From assembly GCA_010672165.1 (NCBI GenBank), contig JAAHHN010000032.1, positions 1-41,624 of the forward strand: DNA of 41,624 nt. The letters run 5' to 3'. Shown here in pieces: positions 26,289 to 36,146 of this stretch (position 1 is its first letter; every line of letters starts with the position of its first letter). The position numbers were made by a program, and so were the translations under genes. The stretch is from Spirulina sp. SIO3F2 (GTDB lineage: Bacteria > Cyanobacteriota > Cyanobacteriia > Cyanobacteriales > Spirulinaceae). The notes below the pieces were generated by a model. It did no database searches and had not been told where the DNA came from. It saw only the letters and a program-made list of their open reading frames with translations.

Positions 26289-26978
26289 ATGAAGCTTTCA
26301 ATTGTTATTCCCTGCTTTAATGAAGTCAATACGATCGAATCGATTATTGAAGCAGTACAGCGATCGCCAATTACGGATAAAGAGATCATCATTGTTGATG
26401 ACTATTCCACTGATGGAACCCGAACACTACTTGAGAAACAACTAGCTGAGCATGTCGATTCCGTGATTTATCATTCGTACAATCAAGGTAAGGGAGCCGC
26501 TCTGCGTACAGGTTTTCAGGCTGCAACTGGAGATATTGTCATCGTGCAGGATGCTGACTTGGAATATGACCCGCAAGAATATCCGATTATGATCCAACCC
26601 ATCTTAGATAACCAAGCAGATGTGGTGTTTGGCTCACGATTTATGGGTGGTCGCCCCCATCGAGTGCTTTATTTTTGGCATATGGTCGGTAATGTGTTTT
26701 TAACCATGCTCTCTAATATGTTTACTAATATCAACCTGACAGATATGGAGACCTGTTATAAAGCTTTTCGGCGAGAGATTTTGCAGCAAATTCGGATTCG
26801 AGAAAACCGTTTTGGCTTTGAACCAGAAATTACGGCTAAAGTTGCCAAGCTGGATTGCCGAATTTATGAAGTCGGTATTTCTTATTATGGTCGTACCTAT
26901 AAAGAGGGCAAAAAGATTGACTGGCGAGATGGTTTTCGGGCGATTTATTGTATCTTGAAATACAATCTCTTGGGTTGA
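26289..26978 (+). CDS. Family 2 glycosyltransferase, polyprenyl-phosphate sugar synthase (DPM1-like)
   Basis: A cytoplasmic GT-A enzyme of 229 residues from ATG 26289 (the frame opens at 26262, but [12 protein letters not shown] is the normal family start). Nucleotide-sugar motifs are [13 protein letters not shown], the DxD region IVIQDADL-type ([12 protein letters not shown]), then GSRFMGG, and [12 protein letters not shown]. The C-terminus ([19 protein letters not shown]) fits the DPM1-like group that lacks membrane helices. It would load a sugar from a nucleotide donor onto a polyprenyl phosphate. It follows the PMT-like gene by 76 bp on the same strand and likely supplies it. Confidence 0.9.
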   Translation: MKLSIVIPCFNEVNTIESIIEAVQRSPITDKEIIIVDDYSTDGTRTLLEKQLAEHVDSVIYHSYNQGKGAALRTGFQAATGDIVIVQDADLEYDPQEYPIMIQPILDNQADVVFGSRFMGGRPHRVLYFWHMVGNVFLTMLSNMFTNINLTDMETCYKAFRREILQQIRIRENRFGFEPEITAKVAKLDCRIYEVGISYYGRTYKEGKKIDWRDGFRAIYCILKYNLLG

Positions 26979-27371
26979 TTGCCTCAAAGTTTGAGTTCGA
27001 GATAAAAGTTTTCAATTGATAACCCTGAGTACAGGAAAAAAATAAAAAATTGCCTAAAACTCCTATGATTTCGTAGGTTGAATCGAATCATAACGTAAGT
27101 TTGCTGCTCACAGAGTAACCCAAAGCATTCGCTGTCATCCTTGCTGATGTTGGGTTTTCTCCGTCAACCCAACCTACAATCCATAACTGTTGGACTGTAC
27201 TGAGCTGATAGCCTTGCACTTGAGTTTGACGAACACTGGTTTTGCCCACCTTAGTTGCTTGCTTATTTTTCTCTCCTAAACGAATAGTGCTTCGCCTGAT
27301 TTGGCAATAACTTTGGGGAAATTGCCCCTACAATATCCTGAAGACCACACCTCTCAATCTGGTTTAGGTTC
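26979..27371. other. Spacer carrying a dispersed repeat and the second porin's leader
   Basis: A 393-bp gap. A MITE-like element occupies its first half (27025-27177). The rest, to the porin ATG at 27372, contains no ORF of note and probably the porin promoter. Confidence 0.5.
27025..27177. repeat. MITE-like dispersed repeat, copy 1
   Basis: It starts CTGAGTACAGGA and contains GTAGGTTG (27073-27080), CAGAGTAACCCAA (27111-27123) and a hairpin GTTGGGTT/AACCCAAC (27149-27156, 27166-27173). CAACCTAC at 27170-27177 is the inverse of GTAGGTTG. The same blocks recur in the same order at 35885-36018. Not coding. Confidence 0.75.
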
Positions 27372-29024
27372 ATGTTCCGAGCAGCCACAATCTTGGGTGG
27401 GGCATTAACGCTCCTCTGTACTCTCCCCACCCTTGCCCAAACCAGTCAGCCGATCGCCCCTGAGCCATCACCTGCAACCGCTCAGTTTCGAGATGTAACG
27501 CCCCAGGATTGGGCGGCTGAGGCGATCACCCAACTCGACCAGCGCTACAACTGCCTCGCGGGCTACCCCAATGGTTTGTTTGAAGGCGATCGCCCCCTAA
27601 GCCGTCAAGAATTTGCAGCGGGTCTCCATGCCTGCCTTGCCACGATCGAGCAACTGATTGCCCAAGCCACTGACGCTCTCGTTACGACTGACGATCTGGC
27701 GATGATGGAGCAACTCACCCGGTCATTTCAAGTGGAGCTGGCGGTGTTGCGAGCGCGTACAGATGCGGTCACGGCGCGGGTACAAGAACTCGAAGCCAGC
27801 CAATTTTCCACCACAACTCAACTACGGGGTCAGGTGGTCTTTGCCATCAGCGACGAACTGGGCGGCAAAGCCATTAAAAATATCACTCTAGATACGGTCG
27901 AGATTGGTAATGAGCCCGTTGTGCAGCACCGCACCTGGATCGAGTTGACCACCAGCTTCACCGGGCGCGATCGCCTCCGCACCCGCCTGGCCGCAGGCAA
28001 CCCCGTGCCGATTTTAGTCTCCAGTGGTGATACGGGTGGCACGAACCCCGCTAATTTTCTCCACAGTAATGATGGACGCTTGGCGATCGACAGCTCCCTG
28101 TTAACCGAAAACACCAATGGGGTCTATCTTGATCTCCTCTCCTATGACCTACCCTTGGGCGATCGCACCCGTCTCAACATCTACGCCAGTGGCGGTTCCC
28201 ATTTCCATTACGCCAATACCCTCAACCCCTTCTTGGATGATCAAGAGAGTGGGGCAGGGGCAATCTCGCGGTTTGGCCAACGCAATCCCATCTATGGCAT
28301 CGGTGGTAATGGAATTGGTGTGGGGTTAACCCAAACGTTGAGTGAAGTGCTGCGTTTGGATTTCGGTTATCTAGCCAATGAAGCTAGCGTAGCAAACAGT
28401 GGCCTGCTGAACGGCAATTATTCGCTCCTGGGGCAACTTACCGTTGCGCCTAACTCCGATTTACAGCTGGGTCTAACTTACGTTCATGCCTACAACGGCA
28501 CCAATGAATTTCGCTTTGGGGGCAGTGGCAGTGCCACTGGGTCGTTTGCTGCTAATTTGATTCCTCTGGCGCTCAATGCCCAATTAGGCCAGAGCTTAGG
28601 TGCAACCAATACCAACACCGCCGTTGTCAGCAGTTCATATGGTTTTGAAGCTCTGATACAGCCGAGCAATGCCTGGGCGCTCTCCGGCTGGGTGGGTTTG
28701 ACTCAGGGCAGATTAATTGGTTTTGGGGATGCGACCATTTGGAATTGGGCGATCGCCCTCAGTCTGCCGGACTTGGGTCAAGCTGGCAATCTGGGTATGT
28801 TACTCGTTGGTAACGAGCCTACGCTGAAGTCCTTACGAACAGAGGGATCACGCGCCGCCTTAACCGCAACCGATCCAGTATGGCATGTCGAGGCAGCTTA
28901 TCAGCATCGGCTCACTGACCGCATTTCTCTTACCCCTGGACTGATCTGGCTGCCAGCTCTCAATCAGGACGCAAGTAATAGTGATGTCTGGATTTTGACG
29001 CTCCAAAGTCGCTTTCAGTTCTAG
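27372..29024 (+). CDS. SLH/OprB-type outer-membrane porin, second copy
   Basis: A 550-residue relative of the porin at 20885, with the same plan. The signal peptide ends near TLAQ. The SLH domain includes DVTPQDWAAEAITQL and YNCLAGYPNGLFEGDRPLSRQEFAAGLH. A coiled coil (MEQLTRSFQVELAVLRARTDAVTARVQELEA) and an OprB-like barrel follow, with FGQRNPIYGIGG, ending in an aromatic (SRFQF). Compared with the first copy the barrel differs by several insertions and deletions, so the duplication is old. It converges on the DUF1400 hydrolase gene with six bases between the stops, which leaves no space for a terminator. Confidence 0.93.
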   Translation: MFRAATILGGALTLLCTLPTLAQTSQPIAPEPSPATAQFRDVTPQDWAAEAITQLDQRYNCLAGYPNGLFEGDRPLSRQEFAAGLHACLATIEQLIAQATDALVTTDDLAMMEQLTRSFQVELAVLRARTDAVTARVQELEASQFSTTTQLRGQVVFAISDELGGKAIKNITLDTVEIGNEPVVQHRTWIELTTSFTGRDRLRTRLAAGNPVPILVSSGDTGGTNPANFLHSNDGRLAIDSSLLTENTNGVYLDLLSYDLPLGDRTRLNIYASGGSHFHYANTLNPFLDDQESGAGAISRFGQRNPIYGIGGNGIGVGLTQTLSEVLRLDFGYLANEASVANSGLLNGNYSLLGQLTVAPNSDLQLGLTYVHAYNGTNEFRFGGSGSATGSFAANLIPLALNAQLGQSLGATNTNTAVVSSSYGFEALIQPSNAWALSGWVGLTQGRLIGFGDATIWNWAIALSLPDLGQAGNLGMLLVGNEPTLKSLRTEGSRAALTATDPVWHVEAAYQHRLTDRISLTPGLIWLPALNQDASNSDVWILTLQSRFQF

Positions 29025-29030
29025 CCTGAA

Positions 29031-30614
29031 TTACTCTACTTGCGCCTGGGCCTCAACCAACGACAGTCGATTCACCGTATTGCTGATCTGAGCGGCATAA
29101 CTGGCAGAAAGATAGGTTTGCAGTTCACTGCGTCCGGCTACCGTACTGCCAAAGAAGCCCAAACCCAACGCCCGCACATAAGCTTGGGCGATCGTAGGAT
29201 CAGGGCCAAGCACCGCACTAGGCAAAGGGATATCCCCATCCGACTCCGCCAGTGTCGAAAAATGGGTGCCCTGAGACAACAGCGCCAGATAGCGATTGGG
29301 GGGTGAGAACAAGTTAAACGGCTGAATCTGTTCCGGGAGGGCTGGCGTTACTGTATCCGCACCGCCGGAAATCAGCAAAACCGGAATCGTGATCGCACTC
29401 AACTGCTCCGGGCCAAAAATCTGGCTGGTGAGGGGATTAATCGCAACCACCGCTGCCACCCGCTCATCCTGGAGCGTGGGAATCGGTTCCGTTAGCTTCA
29501 GGGCTGAGCATTGCAGCACCAATGACCAATTGAGCGTATAGAGGGCCTGAGGACAAGTGTCCGCTAAGCGAGGCAAATTTAACTCGGCGCCGGCCAACGC
29601 CAGGGCGGTATAGGCACCAAAAGATTGACCAATGACCCCAACGGTTTGGGTACGGACGCGATCGCTGTATTTAGTTGCCAAATGATCCAGCAAAAACTGT
29701 ACATCCAAAGGACGATCGACCAATTCACTTGGGGGCGTCAGCTCGTTGGTTGTGCCTGCTGCCAAGGCTTGAATTTGGGCAGCATTACTACCTGGATGCT
29801 CCGGCACCGCCACCGCAAAACCGTGAGACGCCAGATGACGGGCGAGATAGACAAACGTACTGCGATCTGAGCCCAAACCGTGGGAAATGATCACCAGGGG
29901 GGCAGGTTGAACGGTTGCAGTTCTCGGCACATACAAGTCCACAGAGAAGATCCGCTCCCGCTCCAGATCATTAAGGATTAGGGTGCTTTGCTCAAATTCT
30001 AAAGAGCCAGCTTGACGAAGATCGAGAGGAAAGGAAGTATCCGGTGCAGTTGCAGCCTGTTGCTGGGCTTGCTGCTCAATCGTGGCGATCGCCACTTGAG
30101 TATCCGCAATATTGCGACCCACCTGACCCATGAGGTCAAACGCAAACGTGGAATCAATCCGAATTCCATCCACTGGAAACTTGCGCATGACATTAAGCGG
30201 GGTTAAGCCGCCCTCCGGATCAGCCGCCGCCAGAATGAGTGCTGAGCGCAGAGCATAAAACCCAGACTGACGTTTACGCGTTAAAATCAACTCGCCAATT
30301 TCACCCAAGACAGCCTCGCCTTGAGGTGAATAGAGAAACTGAGAAACCACGACCGGGTCGACATCAACCCTGGCATCAAGCACCTCACGGAGCTGGGTTA
30401 GCTGTTCGTCACTCAAGTGAGCCGCTACATCCGACAAATCCGGTTTAATTTTTCCGGTTTGAGCATAATGGGCCAGGGAATCCACTGCGATCGAGAATTC
30501 CAAGGCACTGATGCTAAAAACGATCGTCTCTGCTGCCTGGACAACTCCACCCCAAAGCAAACTGCCATTAATGATCACCATGCCCAGAAATCGGGGCAAC
30601 CATCGCATTTTCAT
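29031..30614 (-). CDS. Alpha/beta hydrolase with N-terminal DUF1400
   Basis: A secreted or periplasmic serine hydrolase of 527 residues. ATG 30614 is chosen because GGAGGAG sits about eight bases before it; an upstream in-frame TTG would put that site inside the gene. A signal peptide ends near VVQA. DUF1400 spans about 30-150 (IVFSISALEFSIAVDSL, FLYSPQGEAVLGEIG). The catalytic domain has VIISHGLGSDRS, AVPEHPGSN, the nucleophile Ser331 in GVIGQSFGAY, LLISGGADTVTP (acid) and SQGTHFSTL (His). The family is cyanobacterial; lipase or platelet-activating-factor acetylhydrolase-like activity is suggested by the fold, but the substrate is unknown. Confidence 0.92.
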   Translation of the reverse strand: MKMRWLPRFLGMVIINGSLLWGGVVQAAETIVFSISALEFSIAVDSLAHYAQTGKIKPDLSDVAAHLSDEQLTQLREVLDARVDVDPVVVSQFLYSPQGEAVLGEIGELILTRKRQSGFYALRSALILAAADPEGGLTPLNVMRKFPVDGIRIDSTFAFDLMGQVGRNIADTQVAIATIEQQAQQQAATAPDTSFPLDLRQAGSLEFEQSTLILNDLERERIFSVDLYVPRTATVQPAPLVIISHGLGSDRSTFVYLARHLASHGFAVAVPEHPGSNAAQIQALAAGTTNELTPPSELVDRPLDVQFLLDHLATKYSDRVRTQTVGVIGQSFGAYTALALAGAELNLPRLADTCPQALYTLNWSLVLQCSALKLTEPIPTLQDERVAAVVAINPLTSQIFGPEQLSAITIPVLLISGGADTVTPALPEQIQPFNLFSPPNRYLALLSQGTHFSTLAESDGDIPLPSAVLGPDPTIAQAYVRALGLGFFGSTVAGRSELQTYLSASYAAQISNTVNRLSLVEAQAQVE

Positions 30615-30732
30615 CCGATATTTCTCCTCCAATACCAATCACATTAGACTCGGCCCAAACGCACCCAACTTTGACAATCGCACCCTATAATTAAAAGTTT
30701 CTGAAATTGACCACTTTGCACGGGGACAACCA

Positions 30733-31659
30733 ATGAGCCTTCAAGATCTGCACGGGAAAGACCTTCTGAGTCTCGCTGACCTCAGCGCCACCCAGCTTCA
30801 GGCATTGATTCAATTGGTTTGTGACCTCAAAAGTGGCAAAACGAACTTGACTTGTAACAAAGTTCTGGGACTTCTCTTTTATAAAGCATCAACCCGTACC
30901 CGAGTGAGCTTTACTGTGGCGATGTATCAACTGGGTGGTCAAGTGATTGATCTGAATCCTAAAGTGACGCAAGTGGGCCGTGGCGAACCGATTGAAGATA
31001 CTGCACGAGTTCTCGATCGCTACCTAGATATCCTGGCGGTGCGCACATTTGCCCAAGCGGATCTTGCAACCTTTGCCCAATATGCCAAAATCCCGGTGAT
31101 CAACGCCCTCACGGATTTAGCCCATCCCTGCCAAATTCTGGCGGATTTGCAAACGATGCAAGAGGAATTTGGCTCACTCTCGGGGCTGAGTCTGACGTAT
31201 CTAGGCGATGGCAACAATGTGGCCCATTCGTTACTGTTGGGCTGTGCCCTTGCTGGCGTTAATATTACGGTGGCGACACCACCAGGGTATGAACCGCTGC
31301 CCAAGGTGGTGGAGCAGGCGCAAGCGTTGGCTCAGAATGGTGCACAGATTGCTGTGACCAATGATGCGATCGCAGCCGTGAAAGGCAGTAATGTGGTCTA
31401 CACCGATGTATGGGCCAGCATGGGCCAAGAGGAGGAGGCCGATAGTCGCATCCCCCGCTTTGAACCCTATCAAGCTAACGCCACACTCATGGCTCACGCT
31501 GACCCCAAGGCGATCGTGCTCCATTGTTTGCCCGCTCACCGAGGGGAGGAAATCACGGCTGAGGTGATGGAAGGCTCCCAGGCTCGGATTTGGGATCAGG
31601 CGGAAAACCGCATGCATGCACAGAAGGCACTAATGGCGGTGTTGTTGGGTTTACGGTAA
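30733..31659 (+). CDS. argF: Ornithine carbamoyltransferase
   Basis: It makes citrulline from ornithine and carbamoyl phosphate in arginine synthesis. Of 308 residues, carbamoyl-phosphate is bound by STRTRVSF (53-60), RTF (about 104) and HPCQILAD. Ornithine is bound by the SMG-type loop in VWASMGQEEE, and the catalytic Cys lies in HCLPAHRGEEI. The length is standard and the anabolic type is favoured by context. The stop is a single base from the stop of the opposing pfkA gene. Confidence 0.98.
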   Translation: MSLQDLHGKDLLSLADLSATQLQALIQLVCDLKSGKTNLTCNKVLGLLFYKASTRTRVSFTVAMYQLGGQVIDLNPKVTQVGRGEPIEDTARVLDRYLDILAVRTFAQADLATFAQYAKIPVINALTDLAHPCQILADLQTMQEEFGSLSGLSLTYLGDGNNVAHSLLLGCALAGVNITVATPPGYEPLPKVVEQAQALAQNGAQIAVTNDAIAAVKGSNVVYTDVWASMGQEEEADSRIPRFEPYQANATLMAHADPKAIVLHCLPAHRGEEITAEVMEGSQARIWDQAENRMHAQKALMAVLLGLR

Positions 31660-31660
31660 T

Positions 31661-32743
31661 TTAATCCCCTAGACAAATCCCCAGACCCCGTGCGGTATGG
31701 ACTAGGGTGTCCTCGGGGTTAACCTGCCGATAGGTCTTAATGGCATCCGCGATCGGCACAGGGACAATTTGGTTATTTTGCCAGGTGACGACCATATCTT
31801 CTTTGCCATCGGCAATGAGATCCACGGCTGCCACGCCAAACGCTGAAGCCAAGAGGCGATCGGTGGGTGACGGGATGCCGCCCCGCTGGATATGCCCGAG
31901 CACCGTAACGCGGGTTTCCGCCCCAGTGGACTTGCTAATGGCATTGGCCAGATATTGCCCGATGCCTCCCAGGCGACATTCCCAAAACTGCTCCATCTTC
32001 TGCACGGTTTCGCCCCCTTCAGTACAAACCGCTTCCGAGACGATCACGATGGAAAATCGGAACCCGGCATCCTGCCGTTCTTGGATTTTGCGACAGATAT
32101 TGCCAAGGCTATAGGGGATTTCTGGGATCAGAATAATATGGGCCCCCCCAGCAATCCCCGCTTGCAGCGCAATATGGCCGGCGTCCCGGCCCATCACTTC
32201 GAGGATCATGACGCGATCGTGACTGGCTGCCGTGAAATGGAGGCGATCGAGGGCATCAGTGGCGATATCCACTGCGGTACTAAAGCCAATCGAGAGTTGG
32301 GTTTCACCCACATCGTTATCGATAGTTTTGGGAATGCCAATCAGCTTCATGCCCCCTTGTTGGGCGAGTTTGCGCAGAATTGCCAAACTCCCGTCTCCAC
32401 CAATACCAATCAGGGTATCGAGTCCCAGTTGATAGTAACCATCAATGATTTCTGGGGAACGATCTTTGAGTGAACCGTCTGGCATGGGGAAGGCAAAGGG
32501 ATTACCCTTGTTGGTTGTGCCTAAAATCGTGCCACCTTGGGTTCGGAGCGGGTCCATGGCATTGAGATGCAGAGGCATCACTTTTGGCGGACGCTGCATT
32601 AAGCCATTCGTCGCACCCTGAATACCTAAGACTTCCCAACCATAGTATCGAGTTGCCCGGTTAACCACTGCTCGGATAATCGGATTTAACCCAGCACAGT
32701 CACCGCCACTGGTCAGAATCCCAATTCGCTTTTTCTCGCTCAT
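31661..32743 (-). CDS. pfkA: ATP-type 6-phosphofructokinase
   Basis: A glycolytic enzyme that phosphorylates fructose-6-phosphate. Residues are counted from ATG 32743, where MSEKKRIGILTSGGDCAGLN is the normal family start; the frame opens ten codons earlier. Key motifs are GGDCAGLNP (ATP site), LIGIGGDGS with Gly after Asp (as in ATP users), IGIPKTIDND with the catalytic Asp, MGRDAGHIAL and GHIQRGG. The G-in-GGDGS with K-in-PKTIDND combination is the one found in the so-called group III enzymes. Length (360) is normal for cyanobacteria. Transcription converges on argF with a one-base gap. Confidence 0.97.
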   Translation of the reverse strand: MSEKKRIGILTSGGDCAGLNPIIRAVVNRATRYYGWEVLGIQGATNGLMQRPPKVMPLHLNAMDPLRTQGGTILGTTNKGNPFAFPMPDGSLKDRSPEIIDGYYQLGLDTLIGIGGDGSLAILRKLAQQGGMKLIGIPKTIDNDVGETQLSIGFSTAVDIATDALDRLHFTAASHDRVMILEVMGRDAGHIALQAGIAGGAHIILIPEIPYSLGNICRKIQERQDAGFRFSIVIVSEAVCTEGGETVQKMEQFWECRLGGIGQYLANAISKSTGAETRVTVLGHIQRGGIPSPTDRLLASAFGVAAVDLIADGKEDMVVTWQNNQIVPVPIADAIKTYRQVNPEDTLVHTARGLGICLGD

Positions 32744-32836
32744 ACGCCATGCCAACGCCGAAAGTCTGCCCAAACATTGTCAAGGCAGTTTTTGATGGGG
32801 GGCGTTTTCGGCCGTTTAATTTTAGATTTATGGAAT

Positions 32837-33361
32837 CTAAGCTGACATGGGCCACTGCTGTTGCTGAAGCTGCTGCATATGGTGAAAGAGTTGCCAACAG
32901 TAGGTTTCTGGCAACCCACAGGTCACAGCACCCCGCAGTACCACATTAAAGTACCAGTCGTTGGGTGCCAGTTCGTCTGTCAGCTTATTGACTACCACAT
33001 AGGTGCGAACCTGGCGGTAAGTTTTGCCGAGACAATCGACGGTGACCTCTTCATGACGGTAGCCATTTTGAGGCATTTCTTCGCGAATATCGAGCGCTTC
33101 GCTACAGCGCCAGGGCAAACGATAGAGTACACCCATTACCGCTGCCCCTGCCTCGGGAATCACATCTAGCACCCCACAATTGCGCCGCAATGCTCGCCCA
33201 TAAAACCCCAGTCGATAGTTCTGCAACGTGGCAATTCCTAATACATAAGAGTGCATCCGTTCACCGAGCGATCGCTCCAGATCGACCGGACACATACAAG
33301 ATCCATAGGCAAAATAGTCAAAGGTGGGTTCCGAGGCGCGATGCAAAGTTAGGGGTCTCAT
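32837..33361 (-). CDS. Gamma-glutamylcyclotransferase-like protein
   Basis: A 174-residue protein of the GGCT/AIG2-like fold. The substrate-binding loop is FDYFAYGSCM (about 14-23). VMGVLYRLPW is the central strand pair, and LDIREEMPQNGYRHEEV holds the likely catalytic Glu (E94 or E95). These proteins release 5-oxoproline from gamma-glutamyl compounds, and some act on other amines. It lies upstream of pfkA on the same strand with about 93 bp between. The substrate cannot be named. Confidence 0.88.
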   Translation of the reverse strand: MRPLTLHRASEPTFDYFAYGSCMCPVDLERSLGERMHSYVLGIATLQNYRLGFYGRALRRNCGVLDVIPEAGAAVMGVLYRLPWRCSEALDIREEMPQNGYRHEEVTVDCLGKTYRQVRTYVVVNKLTDELAPNDWYFNVVLRGAVTCGLPETYCWQLFHHMQQLQQQQWPMSA

Positions 33362-33643
33362 AGGGCAGCAACAATCAACAACTCAAAACTCTTAATGTTT
33401 TCTTCATTAAGTTTCTTTTGTTTTTATCACTTGTGCTGTGATGTCTTCTACATTTTGTAATACTGCGTAATCTTATCGGTGCTGAAACCTCAAATAAGCG
33501 TATTGCCCCAATAGTAGGGATGAGATATGAGGGGAACCAATTATCCTGCTCTTTGTGGTTCCAAGCATTCATAATGGAGCGATTCACTATCAATGCAAGC
33601 ATTGATCTCTCCCCAGATTTGACGAACAACTGACACACAACTT

Positions 33644-35881
33644 ATGTATACCGCCTCTATCTTTACGGGATATAATCTTCCCCTTGTGGCATTATCGATC
33701 GCGATCGCCATTTTTGCGGCCTATACCGCCCTCGATTTAGGTGGGCGCGTCACTGCCACTGAGGGCAAACTCCAATTGATTTGGCTGGCGGGTGGTGCGC
33801 TCGTGATGGGAACCGGAATCTGGTCGATGCATTTTGTGGGTATGCTGGCGTTTAAGTTACCGCTATCCGTGCAATATCACGTCCCGATCGTTCTCTTGTC
33901 TGTGTTACCTGCGGTGATCACGTCAGGATTGGCGCTCTTTGTGGTCAGCCGCCCCCAATTACTTCGCTGGCAATGGGTGGGGGGAAGTCTACTGATGGGC
34001 AGTGGAATCGTCGCCATGCATTATGTTGGCATGCTTGCCATGCACACCTCGGCAATGATGAGTTACGACTGGCATGGGGTGCTGCTGTCTGTTGGGGTGG
34101 CGATCGCAGTGTCTGGAGTCGGGCTTTTGCTGATTTTTCAATTGAGGATTGAAAGCGAGGCGACTCAAACCTTACGGAAGATAAGCGCCGCTGTAATCAT
34201 GGGCAGCGCCATTCCGCTGACTCACTATATTGGGATGGCAGCTGTTCGTTATCAGGTCGATTCCCATACCGTGCTTGATCAACGGCCACACTCTCCAGAG
34301 AATGTCATCCCGTTGGCAAGCACTATTATTATTGGCACGCTAATGATGTTGGGTATAACAGTTCTAACCGCTTTTTTTGAGCGTCGCCTCGCCTTCGAGC
34401 GGACTTATAATCAAATCTTGCAAGAGAACCAAGCTCGCGAAACCTTACTCAACCATCTTTCTCATAAGATTCGTCAATCTCTTGACCTCCAAGCCATTCT
34501 TCAAACTACTGTTTGTGAAGTTCGAAAATTTTTTGAGAGCGATCGCGCTTTAATTTATCAATTTGATCAAGATTGGTGTGGCACAGTGATTTTGGAAGAT
34601 GTGACATCTCCCTGGCAAGCAACGTTAGGTGAGGCTGCTGATGATTGTTTTCCCCATGCTTTGTTGACGTCTTACTCAGAGGGGCGTATTCATTCAATCA
34701 ACGATAGTTTGACGGCAAGTATACACCCACAGCATCGTGAGCTTTTACAACACCTCCAGGTAAGAGCTAATCTTATTGTTCCTATCATTGTCCAGAACAA
34801 GCTATGGGGATTATTGATGATTCATCAATGCGATCGCCCTCGGAATTGGCAAGATTCTGAAGGTCAACTCCTTTATCGTTTAGCCATTCAGTTAGGAATT
34901 GCAATTCAACAGTCTGAGCTATATACCCAGGCCGAGAAGAATACAATCCAAGCACAACAGCAAGCAGCAGACTTACAAGCGTCTGAGATAAAACTCAAAC
35001 AAAAAACAGAAACATTGCAGGCAACCTTAGATGATGTCAGAAATCTCCAGAATCAATTAATCCAAACTGAAAAAATGTCGAGCTTGGGTCAGCTCGTTGC
35101 TGGGATTGCCCATGAAATCAATAATCCAGTCAACTTTATTTATGGTAATCTCTCGCATCTGCAAAGTTATACCCATGATTTGCTCAAATTCCTCGATCTC
35201 TATCAGCACCATTGTCCCCAACCTAATCCAGAAATTTCTGAGCATGCTGAACAAATTGAAATCGATTTTTTGCGTCAGGATATTATTCAAGTTTTAAACT
35301 CGATGGCTGTTGGTACAGAGCGGATCAGAGAAATCGTTTTGTCCTTACGTAATTTCTCTCGGGTTGATGAAGCTGACTTCAAAAGGGTCAATATTCATGA
35401 TGGTATTGATAGCACCTTAATGATTCTCAATAGCCGTTTTAAATCCCATGGAGATTGTCCTGAAGTTAAGGTATTGCGTGAATATGGCAATTTACCACTC
35501 GTTGAATGCTTTCCAGGGTCACTCAATCAGGTATTGATGAATATAATTGATAACGCGATCGACTCGTTTGAAGAGACTAGACAAGAATCTGATCTAACTT
35601 GTTTGATTACAATCAAAACAACTGTTGTTAATGAGCATTGGATACAGATTACGATCGCGGATAATGGTTCGGGGATTCCTGAATCTGTACAAACCCAAAT
35701 CTTTAATCCCTTTTTTACAACAAAGCCCGTTGGTAAGGGGACAGGGATGGGTCTTGCGATTAGTTATCAAATTATTGTGGAGAAGCATTGCGGTCAAATT
35801 AATTGCCGTTCAACCCTAGGAGAAGGCACTACATTTGAAATTCGTATTCCTATTCAGCACACAGCAACAATGAATGGCTGA
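33644..35881 (+). CDS. MHYT-GAF sensor histidine kinase
   Basis: A membrane sensor kinase of 745 residues. Seven hydrophobic helices (about 10-250) carry three MHYT-type motifs: MHFVGM at 62-67, MHYVGM at 125-130, THYIGM at 193-198. MHYT units are thought to bind copper and sense a gas such as O2, CO or NO. A GAF domain (about 265-425) looks like those of cyanobacteriochromes, with DDCF at 333-336 but Gln-His (363-364) where a bilin-binding Cys-His is usual. A coiled coil leads to H490 in [12 protein letters not shown]. The ATPase region has [18 protein letters not shown] and [10 protein letters not shown]. No partner regulator is adjacent. The transmitter resembles that of the kinases at 2.5 and 17.4 kb. 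Confidence 0.94.
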   Translation: MYTASIFTGYNLPLVALSIAIAIFAAYTALDLGGRVTATEGKLQLIWLAGGALVMGTGIWSMHFVGMLAFKLPLSVQYHVPIVLLSVLPAVITSGLALFVVSRPQLLRWQWVGGSLLMGSGIVAMHYVGMLAMHTSAMMSYDWHGVLLSVGVAIAVSGVGLLLIFQLRIESEATQTLRKISAAVIMGSAIPLTHYIGMAAVRYQVDSHTVLDQRPHSPENVIPLASTIIIGTLMMLGITVLTAFFERRLAFERTYNQILQENQARETLLNHLSHKIRQSLDLQAILQTTVCEVRKFFESDRALIYQFDQDWCGTVILEDVTSPWQATLGEAADDCFPHALLTSYSEGRIHSINDSLTASIHPQHRELLQHLQVRANLIVPIIVQNKLWGLLMIHQCDRPRNWQDSEGQLLYRLAIQLGIAIQQSELYTQAEKNTIQAQQQAADLQASEIKLKQKTETLQATLDDVRNLQNQLIQTEKMSSLGQLVAGIAHEINNPVNFIYGNLSHLQSYTHDLLKFLDLYQHHCPQPNPEISEHAEQIEIDFLRQDIIQVLNSMAVGTERIREIVLSLRNFSRVDEADFKRVNIHDGIDSTLMILNSRFKSHGDCPEVKVLREYGNLPLVECFPGSLNQVLMNIIDNAIDSFEETRQESDLTCLITIKTTVVNEHWIQITIADNGSGIPESVQTQIFNPFFTTKPVGKGTGMGLAISYQIIVEKHCGQINCRSTLGEGTTFEIRIPIQHTATMNG

Positions 35882-35884
35882 CGG

Positions 35885-36018
35885 CTGAGTACAGGACAAA
35901 AAATCAGCAATCGCCTGAAACCCATATGAATTAGTAGGTTGGGTTGAGTTTAGGTATAGCCTGTGCAGCGCATGTTGAGCGTAGCTTGCTTCTCGCAGAG
36001 TAACCCAACGCGATTGCT
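35885..36018. repeat. MITE-like dispersed repeat, copy 2
   Basis: It starts CTGAGTACAGGA four bases past the kinase stop and shares with 27025-27133 the blocks GTAGGTTG, GCAGAGTAACCCAA (copy 1: ACAGAGTAACCCAA) and CG/GC-ATTGCT-like flanks. It has about 30 bp more in the middle. GTTGGGTT near the left and AACCCAAC near the right can pair. It forms the 3' end of the kinase transcript. Confidence 0.7.
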
Positions 36019-36146
36019 CTATGCTTTACTGAAGCAGCGGAAATACCCTGGAACTGGAAGATATCATCATGTCTGAGCTTCCCCCACTAGGGTGATTCTA
36101 GAGTCAGTTCATGCAGTATACATTGAATGAGAGAACTATTTCGACA

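Noticed and set aside
31892-32473. 193-codon plus-strand ORF
   Set aside because: Opposite pfkA, which is certain.
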